Origin: Boesenbergia rotunda
Taxonomy: Eukaryota > Streptophyta > Magnoliopsida > Zingiberales > Zingiberaceae
Assembly: GCA_024364735.1 (NCBI GenBank)
Contig: JAGFNQ010000869.1
Coordinates: forward strand, 446,274 to 510,273
Reading direction: 5' to 3'
DNA: 64,000 nt
Shown here piece by piece: positions 8,949-20,134 of the stretch (position 1 is its first letter; each line of letters begins with the position of its first letter). A model generated the notes under the pieces. That model made no database searches and had not been told where the DNA came from. It saw nothing but the letters and a program-made list of their open reading frames with translations. Position numbers and translations under genes: made by a program.

Positions 8949-11615
8949 ATAATTGTTTGCTTTAACTATATGTTCTTGTTATTTGTATTTTTCTTGCTTA
9001 GAAATAGGATTGGCTAGTATAAGGACTGAACCAACTTAACTGAAATTTGAACAACATAGTATTGGGTGGAGGTGAGATGATAGTAGGTTAGGGAAGCCAT
9101 CTTGGCGGAACTAGCCGAAGCTACCGATCCAAGACCCAAACTAGTTAGACCAGAATTTACCAAAAAGTAATTTTGAAGATGAAATTTCACTAAAAGGCTT
9201 TGTCAAGGAAAGGGTGGATGATCCCATAAGGCTACGGCCAAAGAAGGCCTTGTGCCTCGCCAAGACCTGGAAGCCAATTTTTGAAATTCAAATTCAATTT
9301 ACTTTTTGTTAAATTCGAATCTAACATAAATTTTCAGTTAATTTTAGATTCAAATATCTCCTTTCAAAATAAATTGGGTTTAAAAATTAATTTAACTTTT
9401 CAAAATTAATTATGGTCTTTTCAAAATAAATCTTTCCATTAAATATACATCTCACAAAACAGTTAAGGATATCCTATTTTGTCACTTAGAAATGGGTGAG
9501 ATGCTTAGGACCTAAAAGTTGAGTCCAATCCAATCAATTAAATCAATTAAATCTTAATTAAATCAATTAAATCTTAATTAAAATCAATTAAATCAATTAA
9601 ATCTTAATTAAATCAATTAAATCTTAATTAAATCAATTAAATTCAATTAAATCTTAATTAAATCAATTAAATTCATCTTAATTAAATCAATTAAATTCAA
9701 TTAAATCTTAATTAAATCAATTAAATTCATTTAAATCTTAATTAAAACATTTTAATCAAATTCAAAATAATTCAATTAATTATTCTCAAATTCAACTTAA
9801 TTAATTATTCTCAAAATTTAATTTAATTATTGTCAATCATTTATTTTTAAAATAGTTGTCTCATACAACCCATAAAGTTAACATGTTTGATCACATAGAA
9901 CTGGGTGAGACATCTAGGACCTAAAAGCATAAATCTCTATCTTCCAAATTAATGTATCCTACTCTTTCATATTGAATTTCATATCACAATAAACTCATTT
10001 TAAATAAAATCTAGAGCTTGTTTGATTTAGTTATAGATTGGTCAAACATAGTCAACTGAGTTAAACTTAGTCAACACTGAAATCCCCTAGATAAAAGACA
10101 GACTGTGTCGAATACAGAGGGAGTTCTTCTTAAATTTTTCTTCGAAAAATTCAAAATCTTTCAAAAACCTTATGCTTTAAAACTTATTCAAAAACCTTAT
10201 CATCATGATTTTCGAAAACTGTGCTATCATTTCAAAGTTATGTTTTCAAAAATTTATCTTATCATACTCAGAAGATTGTTCAAAATTATTCTTTTGATAA
10301 ACCCTAAAAACACAGAGGAAGGTCCACTTCATGATCTACAAGGACTCCTAGGATGTGTCAAATTTAGGGGGAGTTTGAGTCAAAAGAAGAATTTCTGAAA
10401 TTTTTTTAATTATTTGTTTTAAAGTTATTAGATAATTCTTATAATTCAAATCAAACCCTAAAACTCAGAGGAAGATCGCTTGTAGTTAACAAGCTTCCTA
10501 GGACTGGGTCAAGCTTAGGGGGAGATTAAATTAAAAGAATCATTGAATATTTTTTTCAAAATTATATGTTTTCATGCACTGCAATTTTAAAATTCTGTTG
10601 AAAACATAAATAAATTGTCTTTCAAAATACTATTCTTTTAAATCATTTTGCTTATATATACTATCACTTTCAAAATTTTACTTGACTTTATAATACTTTT
10701 GAAAATAATATGTTTCAAAAAGTACTTATACTTTTCAAAAATGCATAATTTTCAAAATATGCATAACATCTTTCAAAAGTACTACTATTCTTCAAAAGTA
10801 CTAATACTTTCCAAAGCACTAATGGTTACAAAGTATGAAATTTTTTTTCGATTTCAAAAGTGCAATTTAAAGCTTTTGTTATGCTTTCAAGGATTATACT
10901 AAGTATTTTTATGTTTTCAAAACCCATAGGCTCTGATACATAAACTTTCTCCTTAAAAACTTCTTTCAAAATATATTGTTCAAGAATTCTTTATTGATAT
11001 ATGTCCAAGAGAGAGAAAATTTTAAAATTTTATCTTGTTTTCACTAAGTATTTTTAAGTGCTTTAAAAGTGATCTAAGCATCTTCAAAGAACTTTCAAAA
11101 CCTCTAAAGCACGAAATATACTTATTTTGAAAATATTACTAAGTAAAATCTTTCTTAGTAAACAAAGTTTGTCTGAGCAAAAACCTTTAAAACTTTTGAC
11201 ATATGTTTCTAAGCAAAGTTTTCTTAGTAAACAAAAATTCTATGTTTCAGCAAAAACTTGTCTATTTAAAGATTTTTCCAAGAAAAAATGGGTTTTAATG
11301 CACAAACTTCCGAGGAAATTTCTCATTACTTAAAGTTTTTTCTTGAAAACTATGTTTTTTAAATTCTCTTACTTAAATTTATTAGATACCTTGTTCGCCC
11401 ATGTATGTTTTTTAATATATGTCAAAGGGGGAGGAAAGGTCAAAGTTAAGGGTTAAAGGTCAAAGTTAAGGGTTATAACACAAGTATTCAGGGATTTAGG
11501 GGGAGTATAATTTTTATTTATCTACACTTATACTGTTCATACTTCATCATTTCTTAACTGTTATATGTTTATACTTAACTTTGAATTGTGTTGCCATAAA
11601 TCAAAAGGGGGAGAT
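8949..11615 (+). other. Non-coding interior of the copia element
   Basis: No pol domain is visible. The stretch is AT-rich and holds a minisatellite (9528-9790) and several purine tracts resembling polypurine primers (agggggag near 10368, 10517, 11425 and 11502, and the one in use at 11605-11614). Two similar blocks (about 10310-10380 and 10460-10525) share an agaggaag-to-cttcctagga arrangement followed by ttagggggag. Short frames at 10105-11333 are low-complexity Phe/Lys/Ile runs and are not called genes. Confidence 0.65.
9528..9790. repeat. AT-rich minisatellite
   Basis: About a dozen imperfect units built on aatcaattaaatcttaatta, with unit length near 20 bases and some spacers of attca. 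The stretch is internal to the copia element and non-coding. Confidence 0.85.
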
Positions 11616-12985
11616 TGTTGGTGCAGGAAGCACCATATCGAACCTTGTTTTGATATTGGCAAAGGATTCAAAGTTAAGTTTGTTTGTTTTCTAACAATGT
11701 TACTCAAGTGTGCAGAGACAAAGCCCTAGCGAAGGACTGCTAGGCACCTGGCGATGGACTGCCAGTATCCAAGCCCTAGCGAAGGACTGCTAGGCAACTA
11801 GCGAAGGACTGCCAGTATACAAGCCCTAGCGAAGGACTGCTAGGCAACTGGCGAAGGACTGCCAGTATCCAAGACCTAGCGAAGGACTGCTAGGCGCCAG
11901 GCGAAGGACAGCCTGGGACTGAAGCCCTAGCGAAGGACTGCTAGGCAACTGGCGAAGGACTGCCAGTTTACAAGACCTGACAAAGGACCGTCAGGCAAAA
12001 GTCCAACCAGAGGAACGGTTGGCATCAGGTAAATTCTCCCGAGAGGAGTAGGTGAGGACGCGTTCCCCGTCGAGGGAACAGTAGGCGTCGGTTCGACCTA
12101 GGGCTCCATTTTGGAGATCAAAGTCAGAACCAAGACAGCTAAGGCTGTACAAATTAATGCTTTATTTTGTTTTCGGACTAACCCTGGATGCAGGACCAAA
12201 GGAATGAGTAGGGCGCCCTGAGTGTCTAGGGCGCCTCCAAGGTGAACAAGAAACAAGTAAGGAAAAAAGGAGTTTGGCTAACCACTGGCCGAGGCGCCCT
12301 CTGCATCCAGGGCGCCCTCAGCAGCCAGGGCGCCCTGAGCGCCCAGGGCGCCCTCAGGTGCCAAGGCGCTTCGCGCCTATGCCAGCGAGGCCGATCAACT
12401 CTATCCAGCCGAGAAGACCGCATCAACCAAGGCGCCCTCAGCGACCAGGGCACCCCAGAGGTCAAATCTCATCCCTATTCAGGTGGGATAAAGCTTGACC
12501 GAGCGAAGTACGGATCGGCTGACATGTGGCAGGGCGCCCCCGACGTCCAGGGCGCCCTAGGTGCTATAAATAGCACCCCTCGACCCCAAGCTTCAACAAT
12601 CAACTTCGTACCAAAACTTCCACGCTCTTCTATGCTCACGCCTTATTCCAGAAACTGCCCAACTCGAGCGACGACGTCCTGCTGCTTCAAAAAGTCGACC
12701 TACAATCGGACGTCGGTAACAGAAGAATTTTTTTTTAAAAAGTCTATAGTGTTATACTTGTAAATCTCATTCTGTAAACTGATTTTGCGATCATATAGAA
12801 TTGCCCAAAGTAAACGATCAACGATCGTGGGCCTTGGAGTAGGAGTCGAACTAGGCTCCGAACCAAGTAAAAAATACTGTGTTCGCGTGTTTTAATTTCT
12901 TTCCGCTGTGCAAATTGCTCTTTTCATAAATTCCAAAAGTTTGTCGATATTCACCCCCCCCTCTATCGACTCTATCGATCCAACA
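11616..12985 (+). repeat. 3' LTR of the gag-only copia element
   Basis: The LTR is 1,370 bp and close to the 5' LTR. Differences include loss of about 50 bases near 12205 (present at 6740-6790) and one extra agggcgccct unit near 12300. It keeps the hairpin string (11724-12022), the GC-palindrome block, the TATA palindrome near 12561 and the CAACA end, followed by TSD gaaaa. Confidence 0.88.
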
Positions 12986-12990
12986 GAAAA

Positions 12991-14858
12991 TATAAAATAC
13001 CCTCGTCATATTGTGTAAAGTCAGACTACTGCTTTAAGGCTATCCGGCTACCTAGGAACTGCAGATGCTGATCACTGGCCTGAGCCTCTCTGATCCTCGT
13101 CCTGATCGAAGACTAAGCAACCATAGTCACCAATAACCCTTTCTCTATCTGACACTGCTCCTCTAGTCCCAACTTTGAGAAGCTCTGAACTAAGTTTGTG
13201 ACCATAACCCGGTGACAAGCCAAAACACTCCGAGATTTTCTGCTCAGTGGATTTGCAACCACATTAGCTTTCCCTGGATGGTAGCTAATGGTACAGTCAT
13301 AATCCTTCAGGAACTCCATCCATCTCTTTTGACGAAGATTCACCTCCTTCTAAGTGAATAAATACTTGAGGCTCTTGTGATCCATGAAAATCTCAAACGT
13401 GACGTCGTAGAGATGATGTCTCCATATCTTCAGGGCAAAAATAATTGTTGCAAGCTCTAAGTCGTGAACTGGATAGTTCATCTCATGCACCTTAAGCTGA
13501 CGAGAAGAATAAGAGACTACCCATCTATGCTGCATCAAAACTGCTCCCAAACCCTGATGTGATGCGTCAGTGTAGAGTACGAAACCATCCTCGCCTGAAG
13601 GTAACACCAAAACAGGCACAGACACCAATCGCCGCTTGAGCTCCTGAAAACTGGTCTCGCAGGCCTCTGTCCAAACAAATTTCATGCTTTTTCTGGTTAG
13701 ACGTGTCAACGGTGAGGTGATGCTAGAAAACCCCTCAACAAATCACCGATAACAACTAGCCAATCCGAGAATACTACGCACCTCCTGAACTGACTTCGAC
13801 TGCTCCCAACTGGTGACAACCTCAATCTTCTGGGGATCTACGGAGATACCTCTACTGGAAACAACGTGTCCGTGAAAACCTACAGAAGGCAACCAGAAAG
13901 CACACTTGCAGATCTTCGCATACAATTGCTTCCGTCGGAGCGTCTCCAGGATGATGCGAAGGTGGCAGCATGTTCCTCCTCGGAACGGGAGTAAATCAGG
14001 ATGTTGTCAATGAAAACAATAATGAACTGATCCAAATACTCCATAAAACCCGATTCATCAAATCCATAAATACTGCAGGAGCATTGGTAAGCGCAAATGG
14101 CATTACCAAAAACTCATAATGTCCGTACCGGGTGCGGAAAGCTGTCTTCTGGATATCTGAATCCCTGATCCTCAACTGATAATATCCGGACCGCAAATCA
14201 ATTTTAGAATACACTGATGTATCCTTCAGCTGATCAAACAAATCATCAATACGAGGCAGGGGATATTTGTTCTTGATGGTTACTGCATTCAACTACCTGT
14301 AATCGATGCATAACCTCATAGAATCATCCTTCTTCTTGACGAACAGAACTGACAAATCCCATGGAGATACGCTAGGACGAATGAATCCCCTGTCAAGCAA
14401 CACTTGAAGATAAACCTTTAACTCGTCCAACTCCTTAGGCATTATATGATACGGAGCCTTCGATGTCGGCGCAGTCCTCGGAATCAACTCAATCATAAAC
14501 TCGACTTGCCTTCTAGGAGGCAAACTAGGAAGCTCCTCTGGAAAGACGTTCGGAACTTCTCAGACCACTGGAACATCCGAGAGCTGAGGGCTATTGCTGT
14601 CATCAGTGCTAATCAATGACAAAAGAAAACCTTGACATCCGTGCGACATAAGCTTCTGGGCCTGAAGTGCAGAGATAATAGAGATCCCGCCATCTCTGGT
14701 GCCAATGAATTCCCACGAGTGTTGGTTCGGAGGCCGAAACGTGACCACCCTCGCTTGACAATCAACTGTGGCATGAAAAGACGCCAAGGAGTCGATGCCC
14801 AGAATAATATCAAATTCTACTATCTCGAGAACTGATAGATCCACTGCGAGAGTATAAT
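12991..14858 (-). pseudogene. pol: Gypsy protease end, reverse transcriptase and RNase H remnant
   Basis: On the minus strand the region reads from the end of the aspartic protease (FDIILGIDSLASFHA near 14780) through RT to RNase H. RT motifs seen are GFIRPSVSPW, RLCIDYR, KIDLRSGYYQL, AFRTRYGHYEF and VMPFALTNAPAVF. The catalytic box reads F-I-D-N (about 14000-14012) where the family has F-I/V-D-D, so the second metal-binding Asp is lost. RNase H follows with YTDASHQGLGAVLMQ, SRQLKVHEMNYPVHDLELA and ISYHPGKANVVANPLSRK. Several frameshifts and stops break the frame. The 3' side is cut by the copia element and the 5' side by the solo LTR at 14859. Confidence 0.85.
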
Positions 14859-17800
14859 TGTCATGCCCCGAGACCCCGGAGCCGCTGATCCAATATAAAA
14901 TCGGACAGCACCTCCCCTATCCGACGGACAATTTACACATACACAGAACACGACCACGCAGTTTAATTGGCCTTAGGCCTCAAAATATATAAACACAACA
15001 TAAAAGTAAGAAAACCATAACGATAAAACATAATAAACCATACCTGACTGCGGACCGGTCCGACTTACGACAAATCAACAAATACATAAACCCCTTGGGC
15101 ACACTACAACACTCACAAGACATATACAAAGCCCTAAAAGAAATATGAAATAAATACATCGCCAAGTACAAAATCAAAACTCTGTCGTCGCGATGGGTAG
15201 GGACTAGCTGCTGGGCTCTTCTGGTGACTCCAAGTATTTCAGCCTGAAAAATAAAAATATATGGCAACGGTGTGAGTCCATAAACTCAGTGGATACCCAG
15301 CAGATATGCATAGTACGTTATACTAACAATAAGAGTCTACGCTAATACAGTCTCATGTGATTCATATACAAGGGTAAACACTGAAGATACTGAATAAAGG
15401 TACATACCAGAATCCATCCATTTTGCAAAGGGGTGAAATAAATCCCTATGAAACAAGTATCACATATAATCCAAGATAACCAAGTCTCCAGAATATGCAT
15501 GTCAGTCAAGTGCAGAAATCAAATGCAGCAAACAATGCACGATGCAAAATATGCATATGGTGCAATGACATGTGTCACCCCCTAGTCCCAGTCAGGACAT
15601 CGTCCACAACGTCTGCGTGGGTAGAGCGGTGACAACCTGTACGCACCCTACCATCACTGCTCCTTAGTGACCGGGTGGACAGGATGCTGGCGGAGACTAC
15701 ACTCCTACCCCAAGCAATGGGGGAGTCTAGCTCTCATCTCCTCATGGCTCAGTACGAGAAGGGATCCCTGGCTGCTACCACGCCCGGACTCACCCTCCAA
15801 ATAGTGGTCGAACGGAGCAATACAGGGCAAATGCACACACTCTACAGTATCCACTAACCCATGAGTGGCCGTGTGAGCATATCGTGTACCGGAAGATGAT
15901 AGGCTCAACCACAAGGGAGTCGCTGATCGTCGGCATGCAACAATGCAAGGATGGTGTATGATATGTACACATACATTCCTCATCAAGTCCTCAGTATACT
16001 AAATCTCCATCTGAATTCTATAACAGGGAATACAGGTAACCTACAAGGTATACTAGCCGGAACTAATGATCCCTCAATGTCAGATGCAAGAGATACATCA
16101 CGATATCTAAGCATACAAATAGATATAACAACACTTGAGACTGTATGGAACTAAAAGCATAATAACTCGGGAATAACAACAGGTATCTAGAACAAGCACA
16201 CTAAACAAGGATACCGTATAAACTTACTACTATCTATAACAGTCTATGCATAACAACATGACAATATCAGCAAAGATAAGTCAAAAGGTACCCGCCTCCA
16301 AGAGTGGAAGTTCGTATCACAAGCAAAAAGAACCACCCGCCAAATAGTAATCCAATCAAGCTCCTGTATCAAGGATGTATTTAATTAGCTATTATACAAA
16401 TGATAGCTAGCTAATAAATCCCTAAACCATGCTCGGGTTAATCTACTCATTTCCTTTCCATTTAATTACCTCTAATTAAATGAGATACTCTTGGTTACTC
16501 CCCGTGATTAAATGTTAGCTCCAATCCTAATGCATCAACCAAATGGTTCCAAAATCCAAAGTGTACGAGGTAGAGGATCAAGTGATTAAATCAAATCCAC
16601 TAATTTTTCAGACCTAACAACATCCATGAACCTATTCGAAGCAGCTCCAAGACACAAAACCAAATAGACTGTGTCTCACAGTAGATAGGTCACCAATACA
16701 AACCTATGATATATACAACATGCTATAATCATTCTAACAATCTGTTTAAACCAACAACCCCACCAGGATCAGAATTCCAAAGCCGCCAAAGCAGAACCCA
16801 TCTCCTAGCCTTGGCTTTAGCAGAAACTATTCACTAACACTCCTATGGCAAACCTTAATCCATTCTACTGATCTGAACGACAAACCTAGCTCTCGGCAGG
16901 AAACAAGAACAACTCAAGATTTCCACACCCAATATAAAACATGCACAAATCCATATATGATCCAAAACAACGAATGTACAGAAGTTGTAATCAGAAGCCA
17001 AATCTTTTCCAACATCCACTTCGTAATTTAGTGCAAACACAACAAGCTCAGTTCCTTACCTCAATTCCCCGGGAGATCCCAAACCAAGGCTTCTTCCCCA
17101 ACTCAAGACAGAACCCTATGACGTAGAGTCAGCTTCTCACGGAAAAGAGCAACCAATTTCTCCACAGCCAAGTCCTGGATTTCCAATCGGCACAGCAGAC
17201 TACCAATGTTTGATACAATTGGTTTCTGATAGGGAATACACCTACAAACAGACCAATCCATCACACCTCAAGCCATTACCAGATTAGAACCCTAAATTCC
17301 CATTTCTTCTTGTTCCGGTACTTACCCGATTGAAGAGGAAGGACCTTAAATCGGCAGCTCCACCCTGCGCATCTTCTTCCAGCTTCAACCGTTCGCCCTA
17401 GATCCGTCGAGGGCCGTGTGAAGCAGTGACCACAAAGTGGGGTCGGCGACTGCCACCGAGACTCACCCAAGGTAGGTGAGATTTGTAGCCGCAGAGATAA
17501 GATCCGGTCGTCTACCTCGATTCCTGAAGTTGGGCCTGTGTGGAGATGGGGGTGGCAGAGCTCGTCGCCGGTGCCGCCCGAGACGAATAGAGACGAGGGA
17601 GTTCAGCGGAGGAGTAAGCAGTGGTAGGCTTTGATTTCGATCGGTAGTGGAGAAGAGATGAGAAGAGTGAGGCGATCGGCCCTGCCTCGTGCTAATCGAC
17701 GATGGCGAGGGGAGAATCTCCAGTCTTCCGAGCTCAGGTGGAGCAGAGAACATCGCGTGGGAGAGATGTGCGTCTAGGGCATCGCGGAATGGAGAAGAGG

Positions 17801-18088
17801 AGGAGTCGGGCGAAGGAGAAACAGTGGCGGCTGTTGGCTTCGATCGGGCAGGGAAAGAGATACCGACACAAGCGCGCTGCCCTAACAGCCCCTCTTATTT
17901 GTGATCTTTTGCATTAAGACCCAAAATTTACAATTAATTCAAATTACACCCCTATGTTTGAACATTTTCACAAACATCCCCTTTATGATTTGGTTTTAAA
18001 TCCTCTAAACCTTGTCTAGAAGCCCGGAAACCCTAGGACCTTTTCCGAGAAATTTTTCCGGAACGAAATAAAAATGTCGGATTTAACA
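14859..18088 (-). mobile_element. 3.2 kb solo gypsy LTR
   Basis: A single LTR bounded by TG (14859) and CA (18088) with TSD ATAAT at 14854-14858 and 18089-18093. Orientation is taken as minus because its layout follows the large element's LTR: gcaaaagatcacaaataag near the U3 side (about 17890-17920, minus strand) and a ctcccctatccgacggac segment near the opposite end (14915). It is related to, but clearly diverged from, the LTRs at 2309 and 20122. No internal region or second LTR is present, which fits LTR-LTR recombination. Short frames inside (for example 15705-15986 and 17463-17917) are not recognised as proteins. The insertion interrupts the gypsy protease. Confidence 0.85.
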
Positions 18089-18093
18089 ATAAT

Positions 18094-19887
18094 TGTCGAA
18101 GTCCAATGGACACGCCTTTACTTCCTGCGTGATATCCAATATCTCACCAGATGGCAGAGACACTGATAGAAGTTGTGATCTAAAGGTAGGCAACCTACTA
18201 ATCTTTCCCATAAATAACCATGATATGAAAGAACTAGAACTACCAGTATCAACAAGCAATTCTGCAGAAAATGCATAACCGAAATCATACCACAGAAGAT
18301 CGATCCATCTGCCCACAGTGACTGCATAAACTTGGCATGTCTGTGGAGCTGGAGGTGGCAACACTAAAACTGGCTGCGGCTGAGAAGATGAAGGTCTAGC
18401 AATCTCCTGGGGATGATATCTAGAAGGCCCAACCGACTGCTGAGACTGATAACCTGAAACTCCAGCAAACTGCTGATGTTGATAAACTGCAGGCTGGTAT
18501 GCCAGGTATGGCTGCTGATAGTACGACCCAGTCCCAGAATACTGAGACGTCGCTTGTGAGGGGTACTCATACCCTGGCATACAATAAATCTGAACGGGTG
18601 GAGGAACTGCCTGCTGACATCCTGTTTGCCGCTGTCATGATGACATTTGAGTCTGACGGCCACCTCGTTGTGGCCTCTGCTGTCCCGATCGGCCTCCCTG
18701 AGGAGTAACTACTATAGACTTATACTGAGCCTTCAAGGGACGGCCTAGACTCTCATGACCCGGAAGCTTACAATAATAATAGATGGGGTGCTCTAGGGGA
18801 CAATCTGGTTTGTTGTGATCCCTAGATCCACACTGAAAACAATGAGCCCCACCAATAGTAGACCTCCGGGTCTGCTGAGAACCCTGCGACGATCTTGATG
18901 AAAAACGTCCAAACTTCTAGGGTCGAGATTGAGGCTCAGAAGTCTCTTGCGTACTCTGACTCCTGCTACTGCGCTTCTGTCCAACAGTTTGTTGTTTCTG
19001 TGTTGCTATTGAACCCTGAGTTGTCTGCTTTCCTTTCTTCTTATCACTATGCAACTGATGCTGGATCATCTCAATGTGTAGAGCCCGATCCAGAGCCTCA
19101 CGATAAGAAGTAGGAGTCCATCCAGACATACGTAATTGGATATATCCAGCTAGGCACAGCGTGAACTGTGTCGTCCGCTCATCCTCTGTAGCTACCAACT
19201 GAGGACAAAACTCCGCCAGACGATTAAATTCCGTCTCATACTCCATAACTGAGCGGTCTCCCTGATGAAGATCAAGAAACTCCTGTCGTCAGGCTGTATG
19301 AAACGCGGCTAGATAATACTTGCCCTCAAAAGCTTCGCGAAAAGAAACCCAAGAAATTGGTCGTCCACCAATAATATTCTTCTACATATTCCACCAAGTG
19401 TCGGCCTGATCTCGAAGGTGAAATATAGCCAACTCCACCTTCTCTATGTCTGTGAGGGCCATATAGCTGAAGGTACCCTCCAATGTCTCCAACCATGCAC
19501 GAGCAGCATACGGATCTGGTTCCCCATGGAACAGTGTGAAATGACCCTTCACAGAAACTGCCAACAACGGAATCCGAGCTCTATCCAGAAGCCAACCCGC
19601 TTGGGCAGGGGTACCACCGTTGGCACTCCAAGAACTGCCATTGGTGGCACTGACGAACCTGCCTCTGATGGTACGACTGGAACTGCTGTCGGATAAGAAG
19701 GAGGTACTCGCAGTGGTGGAGGTCTCAGCTCAGGGTCTTAGTGAGCTGATCCCCGACCAGCCGGCCCCACTCTAGTGGGCCTCTCAACCTCCTGGCCCAT
19801 GTCTCCCTCGGCCTCCTCTGGCCTCCCCCATGATCGTCGTCCACGACCACGAGCACGAGGTGGAGACAACTCAATACGATGAGACAT
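18094..19887 (-). pseudogene. gag: Gypsy gag and protease remnant
   Basis: The minus-strand frame begins with ATG at 19887 and an Arg-rich N-terminus. Recognisable parts are the capsid region (HGEPDPYAARAWLETLEGTF, about 19400-19540; then YETEFNRLAEFCPQLVATED, about 19180-19240), a CCHC knuckle (CFQCGSRDHNKPDC near 18800-18845), a Gln/Tyr/Pro-rich linker (18360-18580) and the protease active site VDTGSSSSFIS (about 18210-18250). Capsid and knuckle are separated by stops and frameshifts near 19260-19390 and 19570-19740. The protease is cut at 18094 by the solo LTR and resumes at 14858. Confidence 0.8.
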
Positions 19888-20121
19888 ACCTGTTAACAAC
19901 ACCAACATACACTACTTAGATATAAATTTATACAAATTTAAAACCAACTTACTCCTTGTTTGCTGGGAGAAATCTCATTGTTGCCAAGTCCCAAAACACA
20001 ACCAGACCAAATCAATAACTCCGCAAAAATACAACCAGATCTGTAAAATACATATTAAACTCATAAAACAACTTCGTAAACCAATAGACACCAAAACATC
20101 GCAAAATCGTGATACAAAAAC
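19888..20121 (-). other. Leader and primer-binding region of the large gypsy element
   Basis: Non-coding leader between the 5' LTR and gag. Just inside the LTR end the minus strand reads tttttgtatcacgatttt, which keeps only part of the initiator-Met PBS (tggtatcagagc) seen in the related element at 36141. Confidence 0.5.
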
Positions 20122-20134
20122 TGTCACACCCCAA

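Larger units (their letters stand above)
6147..12985 (+). mobile_element. Non-autonomous Ty1/copia retrotransposon (gag only)
   Basis: A complete element with TSD GAAAA at 6142-6146 and 12986-12990. LTRs 6147-7544 and 11616-12985 both begin TGTTGGTGCAGG and end GATCCAACA. The PBS (gtggtatcagagc, 7546) matches initiator-Met tRNA and a purine tract aaaagggggaga precedes the 3' LTR. The inside holds one gag frame (8079-8948) and then about 2.7 kb of AT-rich sequence with no protease, integrase or reverse transcriptase. That is the structure expected of a non-autonomous derivative mobilised in trans, most likely by a SIRE/Maximus-type relative (inferred from the gag). It lies inside the integrase region of the gypsy element and is therefore younger. 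Confidence 0.88.

Noticed and set aside
15705..15986. 93-codon minus-strand frame within the solo LTR
   Set aside because: No motif; the frame lies within repeat sequence.
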